A stretch of DNA of 64,000 bases from Pseudoxanthomonas sp. (GCF_035999195.1 NZ_DASYGY010000009.1:1178001-1242000), one strand, 5' to 3'. Positions 44,209-52,680 are shown, numbered from the stretch's first letter. Translations and numbers: made by a program. The notes: generated from the letters alone by a model not told the origin.

Positions 44209-45848
44209 GTCCGTCATCCACCATTGCGCGCGGCATCACGCCCTGGATAGGCAATGCGCTGGCGATGCTGCTGCTCGCCGTGTGTGCCTGGCTGCTCGCG
44301 GGCCTGCATGACGGCGACTGGTGGCAGGGCGCACCGCCGATGACGCGTAGCGGCATGGCGATTGTCGCCGTGCTGGCATATGTGGGCCTGGTGGTCGCTT
44401 TCCTGCGTCGCGGGCGCGCGCGCGAACGATCCGCAATGCCGGCTGTGGTCGCCGCGCAGGACGCGATCTGGGTTGTGCATGCGAGCCAGACCGGGTTCGC
44501 GATGGAACTGGCCGACATGACGGCGACCTCGCTTCGCCGGGGCGGCGTGGTGGTGCAGCGTGCAGCGCTGGAGCATCTGGATGCGGCGCGGCTGCAGGGC
44601 ATCGAACGCGTCCTGTTCGTCGTCAGCACGACCGGCGAAGGCGATCCGCCCGATCCTGCGCTGGGCTTCGTGCGACGGGTGATGTCGCAGACGCTCGCGC
44701 TGGGACACCTGCACTACGCCGTGCTGGCATTGGGCGATCGCGAGTACACGCAGTTCTGCGCCTTCGGCCACCGCCTGGATGACTGGCTGCGGCGCCAGGG
44801 CGCGAGCCCCCTGTTCGACCTGGTCGAAGTCGACAACGCCGACGACAGCGCACTGCGCCATTGGCAGCACCACCTCGGACAACTCGGCGACGATGGCGAG
44901 GTGCCGGACTGGTCGGCGCCGCGCTACCACGCGTGGCGGTTGCGCGAGCGGGTCGAACTCAATCCCGGCAGCCTCTGCGGGCCCGCGTTCCATCTGTCGC
45001 TGGAACCCGACACCGACGCACTTCCCGCCTGGGAGGCCGGCGACATCGCCGAAATCGGGCCACGGCATGCAGCAGGGGATGTCGAAGAGTTCCTGCGCCA
45101 CATCGACCTTGCGGGCGACACGCCGGTCCGCTGGCGGGACCAGACGCAGCCCCTGGCAAGCGTGCTGGCACAGAGCCATTGGCCCGACCCGTCCGCGATG
45201 CCCGTGCCGATCCAGGCACAGGCGCTGGCGGACGCTTGCACCCCACTGCCGCACCGCGAGTACTCCATCGCCTCGATTCCCGCCGATGGCGCGCTGCACT
45301 TGCTGGTACGACTGATGCGGCGACCGGATGGGGTGCCCGGCCTAGGCAGCGGCTGGCTCTGCACCTACGCGCAGCCCGGCGACACCATCGCGCTGCGCGT
45401 GCGCCGCAATCCGAATTTCCACCCGCCCTCCGTCGACGCTCCGATGATCCTGATCGGCAACGGCACCGGCCTGGCGGGGCTGCGCGCGCATCTCAAGGCA
45501 CGCATACGGTCGGGAACGCGACGCAACTGGCTGCTGTTCGGCGAACGTCAGCGCACCCACGACTTCTTCCATGCCGACGAAGTGCTTGCCTGGCAGGCGC
45601 AGGGATTCCTGGAACGGCTGGACCTGACGTTCTCGCGGGATGGCGGCGAACACCGTTACGTCCAGCATGCCCTGCGGGCGCAGGCCGATCGCCTGCGGCA
45701 ATGGATGGACGAAGGTGCGGCACTGTATGTCTGCGGCAGCCTGGCCGGCATGGCACCCGAGGTCGATGCAGCGCTGCGCGACATTCTGGGCGAGGATCGT
45801 GTCGAGGCCTTGCGCGGCAGTGGCCGCTATCGACGGGACGTCTACTGA
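44205..45848 (+). CDS. Membrane-bound diflavin reductase (sulfite-reductase-flavoprotein-like)
   Basis: A 547-residue NADPH-FAD-FMN reductase. Two membrane helices (about residues 15-33 and 50-67) precede a flavodoxin domain (HASQTGFAMELA 92-103, STTGEGDPPD 141-150), the FAD motif REYS (351-354), and the NADPH domain (GNGTGLAGLR 418-427, YVCGS) ending in RYRRDVY. By topology the soluble part should face the cytoplasm and hand electrons to a membrane partner, probably the PepSY-type protein. Annotated relatives are called sulfite reductase alpha subunits, but no cysI is near; ferric reduction fits the context. Confidence 0.88.
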   Translation: MSPSSTIARGITPWIGNALAMLLLAVCAWLLAGLHDGDWWQGAPPMTRSGMAIVAVLAYVGLVVAFLRRGRARERSAMPAVVAAQDAIWVVHASQTGFAMELADMTATSLRRGGVVVQRAALEHLDAARLQGIERVLFVVSTTGEGDPPDPALGFVRRVMSQTLALGHLHYAVLALGDREYTQFCAFGHRLDDWLRRQGASPLFDLVEVDNADDSALRHWQHHLGQLGDDGEVPDWSAPRYHAWRLRERVELNPGSLCGPAFHLSLEPDTDALPAWEAGDIAEIGPRHAAGDVEEFLRHIDLAGDTPVRWRDQTQPLASVLAQSHWPDPSAMPVPIQAQALADACTPLPHREYSIASIPADGALHLLVRLMRRPDGVPGLGSGWLCTYAQPGDTIALRVRRNPNFHPPSVDAPMILIGNGTGLAGLRAHLKARIRSGTRRNWLLFGERQRTHDFFHADEVLAWQAQGFLERLDLTFSRDGGEHRYVQHALRAQADRLRQWMDEGAALYVCGSLAGMAPEVDAALRDILGEDRVEALRGSGRYRRDVY

Positions 45849-45858
45849 GGCGAAGGCA

Positions 45859-46449
45859 TCAGCGGGCTTCGTCCTCGATCCGGATGGCCAGCAGTTCCCC
45901 GCCGCCCTCCAGCGCGTGACGCGCACGTGCCATACCCGGAACGAGGATGGCCGTGTCGCCGCTCCAGAGCTGGCCCAGCGCACTCTCGGCATCGAACGTC
46001 GCCTGACCGGCGATCAGGTGGATGATCCAATGCACGCCAGGCTCGGTGAAGAACAGCATCGGCCCGACCAGCGGACGATGCAGCAATTCGGCTCGCACAC
46101 GGCCACGACGCCACATCAGATTGAAGTCGTGCGTCGTGCCGTCGACCAGCTCGCCCACGACCTCCTCCTCGCCGGCGAAGCGCAGCCGGTCATGCGGCGG
46201 CAGCAGATCCACCACCCGGCCATCTCCGAACCGGAGGCGCAGACCATTGCCATGCAGCAGCACCAGTTCGCGATCGATGCCAGGGAACGGGGAAAACGCG
46301 GCGTCGCGTTCGATCTCGGCGATCGACAGCCGCCAGTCCCAGGTATCGCTGTCCGGTACCCGCACGATCTCGCGCGTCCAGCTCAGCCCGTTCTTCCAGC
46401 GTTCCCTGCGGTACTCGTTGGCGGGAATCAGGCGCGAGGATGCCGGCAT
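45859..46449 (-). CDS. HutD/Ves-family protein
   Basis: A 196-residue bicupin of the HutD family: RLIPANEYRRERWKNGLSWTREI, WRLSIAEIERDAAFSPFPGIDRELVLLHG, and DFNLMWRRG. E. coli Ves is a cold- and stress-induced member; HutD is often in histidine-use operons, but no hut gene is present here. No signal peptide. Convergent with the reductase gene, ten bases away. Function unknown. Confidence 0.9.
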   Translation of the reverse strand: MPASSRLIPANEYRRERWKNGLSWTREIVRVPDSDTWDWRLSIAEIERDAAFSPFPGIDRELVLLHGNGLRLRFGDGRVVDLLPPHDRLRFAGEEEVVGELVDGTTHDFNLMWRRGRVRAELLHRPLVGPMLFFTEPGVHWIIHLIAGQATFDAESALGQLWSGDTAILVPGMARARHALEGGGELLAIRIEDEAR

Positions 46450-46525
46450 GGTGTCTTCCCGTCAGGAGGCGGCGCGATTCTAGCCCGTGGTCCGCCGCCG
46501 AGGGGAAGCACTCGCAGCGGAAACA

Positions 46526-46564
46526 ACATCGCCCGGATGCGCATCCTGCACATCCGGGCGATGT
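46526..46564 (-). terminator. Terminator of the ComEA-like gene
   Basis: ACATCGCCCGGATG and its exact complement form a 14-bp stem with an 11-base loop; on the minus strand TTGTTTCC follows. It lies 170 bases after the stop of the ComEA-like gene in a 285-base gap (46450-46734) that otherwise shows only a doubled GGCTCCTGCC and no gene. Confidence 0.65.
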
Positions 46565-46734
46565 CCACCTCCGTGTCGGCTCCTGCCGGTATCAGGCTCC
46601 TGCCCGTTCCTGACCCATGCGCGTCCTGCGCGATATGGATACGTCCCTGTCGGCGTCCAGCCTGTCTCCCCCTGGCGTCCTGCCCCTGTACCCGGCGCTC
46701 CACCTCCTGTGGAGGCGCCTGGCGCGGGATTCGA

Positions 46735-47079
46735 TCAGCGGCGCACCACCGGCTTGCTGGCCGGCTTTGCCGCCGCCGCGGCCGCCGGCTTGGTGGCCGG
46801 CGCAGTCCCGGTGCGCAGTTCGATGCGGTCGCGGTTCTGTTCGATGGTGCTCAGGCCGATGCCCTTCACCATGGCCAGTTCCTCGGCGCTCTTGAACGGT
46901 CCGTTGGTCTTGCGGTATTCGATGATCGCGGCGGCCTTGGCCGGCCCGACGCCGATCAGCACGCGATCCAGCGCGGCCGCATCGGCGGTGTTGATGTTGA
47001 CCTTCTCGGACGCCATCGCCTGCACGGCGAACAGCAGCGACAGTGCGGCGGCGAACACGATGTGGACGAACGACTTCAT
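46735..47079 (-). CDS. ComEA-like helix-hairpin-helix DNA-binding protein
   Basis: A 114-residue exported protein with a signal peptide cut near AMA-S (residue 22), then KVNINTADAAALDRVLIGVGPAKAAAII and FKSAEELAMVKGIGLSTIEQNRD, the tandem helix-hairpin-helix of ComEA. ComEA binds incoming DNA in the periplasm during natural transformation. An Ala/Lys/Pro tail follows. Many relatives are annotated as ComEA without direct evidence. Start chosen at the signal peptide; the extension to 47247 is not conserved. Confidence 0.9.
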   Translation of the reverse strand: MKSFVHIVFAAALSLLFAVQAMASEKVNINTADAAALDRVLIGVGPAKAAAIIEYRKTNGPFKSAEELAMVKGIGLSTIEQNRDRIELRTGTAPATKPAAAAAAKPASKPVVRR

Positions 47080-47253
47080 GACGACTCTCCTTGTGGCGTT
47101 GGTTTCTCCCTGCACGACGGCGTGCCTCGAGGCATCCGTCGTGTTTCCGCCGGGGACCGGGGCCCGCGGCGGTAGGGACAGTCTCCAACTCCGACAGGCC
47201 CCAAGGTATCGCCCGGTCGCCGGCGAATCTGCCCGTAAACACCGCAAAGGCGT

Positions 47254-47289
47254 GTAGGAAAAGTCCTACCCGCAGCCAGGGCGTAGAAT
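47254..47289 (+). promoter_or_regulatory. Palindrome and -10 before the M20 peptidase gene
   Basis: TAGAAT (47284-47289) is a -10 placed about 31 bases before the ATG. GTAGGA-AAAG-TCCTAC (47254-47269) is an inverted repeat lying over the -35 region, so it may be an operator. No family can be assigned. Confidence 0.45.
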
Positions 47290-47320
47290 GGCGGTCTGTC
47301 TTTCAGTGCCCGGAGTTGCC

Positions 47321-48811
47321 ATGGATACCGCCAAAGTCGACCGCTACGTTGCCGAAAAGTGGGACGACGACATCGTCCCGCAGCTGGTCGAGTACATCCG
47401 CATTCCCAACAAGTCGCCGATGTTCGACAAGGACTGGGTGGCCAACGGTTACATGGAACAGGCCGTGCAGTTGATGGAGCGCTGGGCGAAGGCGCAATCC
47501 ATCCCCGGCATGCAGGTGGAGGTGGTCCGGCTCGAAGGCCGCACGCCGCTGATCTTCATCGAGATTCCCGCCAGCGGTCCGGAAACCGGAGCCGACACCG
47601 TGCTGCTCTACGGGCACCTGGACAAGCAGCCGGAAATGACCGGATGGGACGACGACCTGGGCCCCTGGGTGCCCGTCATCAAGGGCGACAAGCTGTACGG
47701 CCGCGGCGGCGCCGACGACGGTTACGCGATCTTCGGCTCGCTGGCCGCGCTCCAGGCGCTGCAGCAGCAGGGCGTGCCGCATGCGCGCTGCGTGGTGCTG
47801 ATCGAAGCCTGCGAGGAATCGGGCAGCTACGACCTGCCCGCCTACGTGGATCACCTCGCCGACCGCATCGGCAAGCCGTCGCTGGTCGTCTGCCTGGACT
47901 CCGGCTGCGGCAACTACGAACAGCTGTGGTGCACCACCTCGCTGCGCGGCCTGGCCGGCGGCAATTTCACCGTCAAGGTGCTGGAGGAAGGCGTGCACTC
48001 GGGCGACGCGTCCGGCGTGGTGCCGTCGAGCTTCCGGCTGCTGCGCCAATTGCTGTCGCGACTGGAGGATGAGCAGACCGGCCGCATCCTGCCGGACGGC
48101 CTGCAGGTCGAGATTCCCGCCGCCCGCGTCGCGCAGGCGCAGGAAGCGGCGCGCGTGCTGGATACGGCCGTGTTCGACAAGTTCCCCTTCCTGCCCGGCA
48201 TGACGCCGATGGCCGAGGACCTGGCCGAACTGGTGCTCAACCGCACCTGGCGTCCTGCCCTGTCGGTGACCGGCGTGGACGGCATGCCGCCGCTGTCGTC
48301 GGCCGGCAACGTGCTGCGTCCCCACACCTCGGTGAAACTGTCGCTGCGCCTGCCGCCGACCCTGGAAGGCAAGCAGGCAGGCCAGTTGCTCAAGGATCTG
48401 CTGGAAAAGGACCCGCCGAACGGCGCGCAGGTCAGCCTGGACCTGGAGAAGGCGAGCACCGGCTGGAATGCGCCGGCGATGTCGCCGTGGCTTGAACGCG
48501 CCATCGACGCGTCCAGCCGCGAGTTCTTCGGCAAGCCGGCGATGTACATGGGCGAAGGCGGCACGATTCCCTTCATGGGCATGCTGGGCGAGAAGTTCCC
48601 GGGTGCGCAGTTCATGATCACCGGCGTGCTGGGTCCGCACTCGAACGCGCACGGCCCGAACGAGTTCCTGCACATCCCGATGGGCAAGAAGGTCACGGCC
48701 TGCGTGGCCAGGGTGATCGCCGAACACCATGCCGCGAGCGTGCGCGGCGAGACCACGGGCGTGGCTGCCGTGGCGGGCGGCGAACAGCACGGCGATCACG
48801 GTTGCTGCTGA
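47321..48811 (+). CDS. M20-family metallopeptidase (carnosinase-like dipeptidase)
   Basis: A 496-residue M20 dipeptidase. Zinc ligands are in LLYGHLDKQP (His), GRGGADDGYA (Asp), EACEESGSYD (Glu), CLDSG (Asp) and HSNAHGPNEF (His). The dimerisation domain lies between about residues 215 and 375. Length matches cytosolic nonspecific dipeptidase relatives. No signal peptide. The ATG at 47321 is chosen over 47288, which would overlap the -10. A strong terminator follows. Confidence 0.93.
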   Translation: MDTAKVDRYVAEKWDDDIVPQLVEYIRIPNKSPMFDKDWVANGYMEQAVQLMERWAKAQSIPGMQVEVVRLEGRTPLIFIEIPASGPETGADTVLLYGHLDKQPEMTGWDDDLGPWVPVIKGDKLYGRGGADDGYAIFGSLAALQALQQQGVPHARCVVLIEACEESGSYDLPAYVDHLADRIGKPSLVVCLDSGCGNYEQLWCTTSLRGLAGGNFTVKVLEEGVHSGDASGVVPSSFRLLRQLLSRLEDEQTGRILPDGLQVEIPAARVAQAQEAARVLDTAVFDKFPFLPGMTPMAEDLAELVLNRTWRPALSVTGVDGMPPLSSAGNVLRPHTSVKLSLRLPPTLEGKQAGQLLKDLLEKDPPNGAQVSLDLEKASTGWNAPAMSPWLERAIDASSREFFGKPAMYMGEGGTIPFMGMLGEKFPGAQFMITGVLGPHSNAHGPNEFLHIPMGKKVTACVARVIAEHHAASVRGETTGVAAVAGGEQHGDHGCC

Positions 48812-48833
48812 TCGCGGTGTGCCAGTGGTATCG

Positions 48834-48869
48834 CGACGAAGGCCGGGGCGACCCGGCCTTCGTCGTTTT
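48834..48869 (+). terminator. Terminator of the M20 peptidase gene
   Basis: A 14-bp perfect stem, CGACGAAGGCCGGG and complement, with a GCGA (GNRA) loop and TTTT after it. It opens the 343-base gap 48812-49154, which also holds the palindrome and tandem repeat described next and no gene. Confidence 0.93.
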
Positions 48870-48913
48870 GCGGCTCGGGCGCATCAGGTTTTGCAGGGGC
48901 TCGGGGGGACGCG

Positions 48914-48982
48914 TGTGGGAGCGACGTGAGTCGCGATGGGGCCTTCACTGCAAAGCCCATCGCGACTCACGTCGCTCCCACA
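48914..48982. repeat. REP-like palindrome (TGTGGGAGCGACG family), copy 2
   Basis: Two perfect 27-base arms (48914-48940 and 48956-48982) flank a 15-base centre. The arm begins TGTGGGAGCGACGTGAGTCG. Its right end runs directly into the CCCACAT tandem repeat. Confidence 0.92.
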
Positions 48983-49032
48983 TCCCACATCCCACATCCC
49001 ACATCCCACATCCCACATCCCACATCCCACAT
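48977..49032. repeat. Eight tandem CCCACAT copies
   Basis: Eight exact 7-base units in a row (56 bases), the first overlapping the end of the palindrome. More degenerate CCNRCAT-like words continue to about 49060. It lies 122 bases before the glsB start. Confidence 0.97.
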
Positions 49033-49154
49033 CGTGCAGCCAACATCCCGCATCACGCATACATGCCCGGGCATGCAGCCTGCCGATGGCTTGCGTCGTG
49101 GCGTCTGGGTTACGCTGCGCCTCGCCCCACACCTTTCCCAACCGGAGCGTTTCG

Positions 49155-49421
49155 ATGGAACAGATCTTTGGCGGCGGCATCCTGTGGACCTTGCTGATCG
49201 GCTTTTTGGCCGGTCTGCTCGCACGGGCCATCAAGCCCGGCAACGACAAGCTCGGCTTCTTCATGACCATCGTGCTGGGCATCCTGGGCGCCCTGCTGGC
49301 GCGCTTCATCGGTGGCGCACTGGGTTGGTACTCCCCCGGCGAACCGACCGGTTTCATCGCCTCGGTGATCGGTGCGATCGTGTTGCTGGTGATCTACGGG
49401 TTCATCCGCAAGAAGAAGTGA
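49155..49421 (+). CDS. GlsB/YeaQ-type stress membrane protein
   Basis: An 88-residue inner-membrane protein of the transglycosylase-associated family: three helices and the sequence LIGFLAGLLARAIKPGNDKLGFFMTI, GALGWY, ending in RKKK. Relatives are stress-induced. Its upstream region carries the CCCACAT repeat and a REP-like palindrome. A terminator follows. Confidence 0.93.
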   Translation: MEQIFGGGILWTLLIGFLAGLLARAIKPGNDKLGFFMTIVLGILGALLARFIGGALGWYSPGEPTGFIASVIGAIVLLVIYGFIRKKK

Positions 49422-49434
49422 TGCGGAAGAAGAA

Positions 49435-49460
49435 AGGCCCCGCGTTCGCGGGGCCTTTTT
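49435..49460. terminator. Bidirectional terminator between glsB and xanB
   Basis: AGGCCCCGCG-TT-CGCGGGGCCT pairs over up to 10 bp, followed by TTTTT on the plus strand and preceded by an A-rich stretch, so it can serve both converging genes. Confidence 0.9.
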
Positions 49461-49482
49461 CCTGCGGCACGCGGCCGCCGGG

Positions 49483-50889
49483 TCATTGGCTGCGGCCGTA
49501 CACATCCTCGAAGCGCACGATGTCGTCTTCGCCCAGATAGCTGCCGGACTGCACTTCGATCAGTTCGAGCGGCACCTTGCCCGGATTCTCCAGGCGGTGC
49601 TTCACGCCGAGCGGAATGTAGGTGCTCTCGTTTTCCGACAGCAGCAGGGTCTCGTCGCCGCGCGTCACCTTGGCGGTGCCGCTGACCACGATCCAGTGCT
49701 CGGCGCGGTGGTGGTGCATCTGCAGGCTGAGCGCGGCACCGGGTTTTACCTTGATGCGCTTGACCTGGTGGCGCCCCCCGTTGTCGACGGAATCGTAGCT
49801 GCCCCACGGGCGGTGCACTTCCCGATGGAGCACGGCCTGACTGCGCTGCTCCTGCTTGAGTTGCGCCACGACCCGTTTGACGTCCTGCACGCGGTCCTTG
49901 CGCGCCACCAGCACGGCGTCGTCGGTTTCGACCACTACGATGTCGTCCACGCCCACCAGCGCGACCAGCCGTTGCGCATACGCATACGTGTTGCGACTGT
50001 CCACGGCGATGACGTCGCCATGGTGGGCGTTGCCATCGGTGTCGCGATCGGCGACATCCCACAACGCGGACCAACTGCCGACATCGTTCCAGCCGATGTC
50101 GACCGGCAGCACCATCGCGTGGTCGGTCTTCTCGAACACCGCGTAGTCGATCGAGTCCGATGGACAGGCGGCGAACGCGGCCTTGTCGAGGCGAACGAAA
50201 TCGCCGTCATGCCGCGCCGCCGCGTGCGAGGCACGCACCGCTTCGACGATGTCGGGGCGGAAGCGCGCGAGCTCTTCCAGATAGCGGCTGGCGCGGAACA
50301 GGAACATGCCGCTGTTCCAGTAATAGCCACCGGCATCCAGGTAAGACTGGGCAGTGGCGGCATCGGGCTTCTCGACGAAGCGCGAGACCTTGCGCAGGCC
50401 GTCGCCGGCTTCGGCCTGGATGTAGCCGAATCCGGTTTCCGGCGCATCCGGGACGATACCGAACGTCACCAAGGCGCCGGCCTCGGCCGCTGCGGCAGCA
50501 TCGCGAACTGCGCGCCGGAAACCGGCGACATCGCGGACCACATGGTCCGACGGCAGCACCAGCAACAACGGATCCGCACCGTCGGCCATCGACTGCAACG
50601 CCGCTGCGGCGATCGCCGGCGCGGTATTGCGGCCGACCGGCTCCAGCAGGATGGCGGGCACCGGCGCACCGATCTGCCGCAACTGTTCGGCGACGAGGAA
50701 ACGGTGTTCTTCGTTCGCGACCACAATGGGCGCGCATTCGGCGATGGCCTCCACGCGGCGCCAGGTGGCCTGCACCATGGTGTCGTCGCCGGCCAAGGGC
50801 AGGAACTGCTTGGGATAGGCCTCACGCGACAGCGGCCACAGGCGCGTGCCGGAGCCGCCGGACAGCAGCACGGGTTGGAGTTTGGCCAT
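49483..50889 (-). CDS. xanB: Mannose-1-phosphate guanylyltransferase / mannose-6-phosphate isomerase
   Basis: A bifunctional enzyme making GDP-mannose for exopolysaccharide and LPS. Residues 1 to about 290 are the guanylyltransferase (GGSGTRLWPLSREAYPKQFLPL; FVEKPDAATA). Residues about 350-468 are the type II isomerase cupin (HRPWGSYDSVD, HHHRAEHWIVVSGTA, IPLGVKHRLENPG). The 468-residue length matches XanB of Xanthomonas. I start at MAKLQPVLL. It stands alone here, away from any xanA; with rmlBACD it supplies sugar donors for the envelope. Confidence 0.95.
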   Translation of the reverse strand: MAKLQPVLLSGGSGTRLWPLSREAYPKQFLPLAGDDTMVQATWRRVEAIAECAPIVVANEEHRFLVAEQLRQIGAPVPAILLEPVGRNTAPAIAAAALQSMADGADPLLLVLPSDHVVRDVAGFRRAVRDAAAAAEAGALVTFGIVPDAPETGFGYIQAEAGDGLRKVSRFVEKPDAATAQSYLDAGGYYWNSGMFLFRASRYLEELARFRPDIVEAVRASHAAARHDGDFVRLDKAAFAACPSDSIDYAVFEKTDHAMVLPVDIGWNDVGSWSALWDVADRDTDGNAHHGDVIAVDSRNTYAYAQRLVALVGVDDIVVVETDDAVLVARKDRVQDVKRVVAQLKQEQRSQAVLHREVHRPWGSYDSVDNGGRHQVKRIKVKPGAALSLQMHHHRAEHWIVVSGTAKVTRGDETLLLSENESTYIPLGVKHRLENPGKVPLELIEVQSGSYLGEDDIVRFEDVYGRSQ

Positions 50890-50959
50890 GCAAGCCTCGC
50901 AAGTCGGTAGGGGCCAGTTTACCCTGTCGTCCTTTCGCTCTCTGCATGGCCGCCACTGC

Positions 50960-51976
50960 ATGACCCCGACGATTCAGGACCCTTCCGGACGCGGCGCCCA
51001 GCGCCTGGAGTGGGCGCGCGGCGCGCTGGGCGATCCCTACGCCCAGCTCGAACGGGCCTCGATGGACGCCGGCTTCCGCAGCTACTGGCGCAGCCTGGGC
51101 GATGGACCCGGACGCATCGTGATGGATTCGCCGCCCGGTCTGGAAGACGTACGCCCGTGGCTGGCGATGCGCGAACTGCTGCTGGGCGGCGACGTGCGCG
51201 TGCCCGAGGTGCTGGCGATCGACACCGAGCTGGGCTTCCTGCTTCTCGAGGACCTGGGCGGACCGACGCTGGCGCACGTCATCAGCGAAGACAACGCCGA
51301 CACCTGGTTCGACGCGGCGATCGAACAACTGCTGCGCCTGCAGGCCATCACGCCGCCGGATGGCATGGGCGAGTTCGGCGAGGCGCTGCTGCAGCGCGAC
51401 GCCGGCCTGTTCGAGGAGTGGTTCCTGCGCCGCCACCTGGGCCTGACGCTGGAGTGCGGGGAAGCCGAGGGCCTCGAGCTGGCGCAGCGCCGCCTGATGG
51501 ACAACGCGCTGTCGCAGGCGCGCGTGCTGACGCACCGCGATTTCATGCCGCGCAACCTAATGCCCGTGACACCGGGACCTGCGGTACTCGACTTCCAGGA
51601 CTGCGTGCGCGGACCGGTCGCCTACGACGCGATGAGCCTGTTCAAGGATGCCTTCCTGAGTTGGCCGATCGAACGCGTGGACGGCTGGCTGGCCCGCTAC
51701 CACGCGCGCGCCACGCGTGCCGGCGTACCGGTACCCGAACTCAAGGTCTTCCTGCGCGATGCGGACTGGATGGGCATCCAGCGTCATCTGAAGATCCTTG
51801 GCATCTTTTCGCGCCTGCATTACCGGGACGGCAAGACCCGCTACCTGCCCGACGTACCCCGCTTCATCCGCTATCTGGACGAGGTGCTGCCGCGCTACCC
51901 GGAGCTGGCCGGCCTGGGCACCCTGCTCGACGCGCGCATCAAACCGGTGCTGCATGCGCGTGGAGAGATCGCATGA
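50960..51976 (+). CDS. amgK: N-acetylmuramate/N-acetylglucosamine kinase AmgK
   Basis: AmgK phosphorylates C1 of MurNAc recovered from peptidoglycan turnover. The 338-residue kinase has the aminoglycoside-phosphotransferase fold: LTHRDFMPRNLM (catalytic Asp and Asn) and VLDFQDCVRGPVAYDAMSLFKDA (metal Asp). It is coupled by ATGA to murU, the known partner. The first ATG with good similarity (50960) lies 71 bases from the divergent xanB start. Confidence 0.93.
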   Translation: MTPTIQDPSGRGAQRLEWARGALGDPYAQLERASMDAGFRSYWRSLGDGPGRIVMDSPPGLEDVRPWLAMRELLLGGDVRVPEVLAIDTELGFLLLEDLGGPTLAHVISEDNADTWFDAAIEQLLRLQAITPPDGMGEFGEALLQRDAGLFEEWFLRRHLGLTLECGEAEGLELAQRRLMDNALSQARVLTHRDFMPRNLMPVTPGPAVLDFQDCVRGPVAYDAMSLFKDAFLSWPIERVDGWLARYHARATRAGVPVPELKVFLRDADWMGIQRHLKILGIFSRLHYRDGKTRYLPDVPRFIRYLDEVLPRYPELAGLGTLLDARIKPVLHARGEIA

Positions 51977-52680
51977 AGGCGCTGGTTTTCGCGGCGGGCC
52001 TCGGCGAACGCATGCGCCCACTGACCGACCACACACCGAAGCCGCTGATCGAAGCCGGCGGCAAGCCATTGATCGTCTGGCATCTGGAAAAGCTGGCGGC
52101 GATGGGTGTACGCGATGTCGTCATCAACACCAGTTGGCTGGCCGACCGCTTCCCGGCCGTGCTCGGCGACGGCGATCGGTGGGGCCTGCGGCTGCACTAC
52201 CTGCACGAAGGCGATACGCCACTGGAAACCGGGGGCGGCATGCTCAACGCGCGTCCGTTGCTCGGCGAGGCGCCGTTCCTGCTGGTGAACGGCGATATCT
52301 GGACGGACTTCGATTTCGTCAGGCTGCCACGTGAGCCGGCGGGGCTGGCGCATCTGGTGATGATCGATCCTCCGGGGTATGCCACCCACGGTGATTTCGC
52401 CCTCGACGAAACGGGCCATGTCCGCAGCGATGGCGAACGTCGCCTGACATATGCGGGCATCGGGATCTATCGTGCCGCTCTGCTCGACGATTGGCAGCGT
52501 CATGTCGACGACCACGCCGGTTTCGCCGCCAATGGAAAACCGCGCTTCCGACTGGCTCCAATCCTGCGGGCCCATATGAGCAGTGATGGTATCCGCGGCG
52601 AGCGCCACGCAGGCCGCTGGACCGATGTCGGTACGCCACAGCGGCTCGCGGAACTGGAACAGGGCTTGGCTTCGCGCTGA
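51973..52680 (+). CDS. murU: N-acetylmuramate-1-phosphate uridylyltransferase MurU
   Basis: MurU makes UDP-MurNAc from MurNAc-1-phosphate, completing a salvage route that bypasses MurA and so weakens fosfomycin action in Pseudomonas. The 235-residue nucleotidyltransferase has FAAGLGERMRPLTDHTPKPL, NTSWLAD, LETGGGML and VNGDIW. Overlaps amgK by four bases. Confidence 0.93.
   Translation: MKALVFAAGLGERMRPLTDHTPKPLIEAGGKPLIVWHLEKLAAMGVRDVVINTSWLADRFPAVLGDGDRWGLRLHYLHEGDTPLETGGGMLNARPLLGEAPFLLVNGDIWTDFDFVRLPREPAGLAHLVMIDPPGYATHGDFALDETGHVRSDGERRLTYAGIGIYRAALLDDWQRHVDDHAGFAANGKPRFRLAPILRAHMSSDGIRGERHAGRWTDVGTPQRLAELEQGLASR

Noticed and set aside
42319..44217. 632-codon minus-strand frame across the DUF4198 and apbE genes
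   Set aside because: Shadow of two genes with clear family motifs; product is arginine/histidine-rich without domains.
44205..45848. True sulfite reductase alpha subunit (cysJ)
   Set aside because: Two N-terminal membrane helices, iron-related neighbours and no cysI or cysH nearby.
34418..45848. Siderophore biosynthesis or horizontally acquired island
   Set aside because: No synthetase, integrase or transposase genes, and base composition is like the rest of the window.
48977..49032. CRISPR array
   Set aside because: Units are seven bases with no spacers and there are no cas genes.
48926..49540. Coding frames through the CCCACAT repeat (repeated HIPHPTS peptides)
   Set aside because: Tandem heptamers stay open in all frames by composition; no start signal or conserved product.
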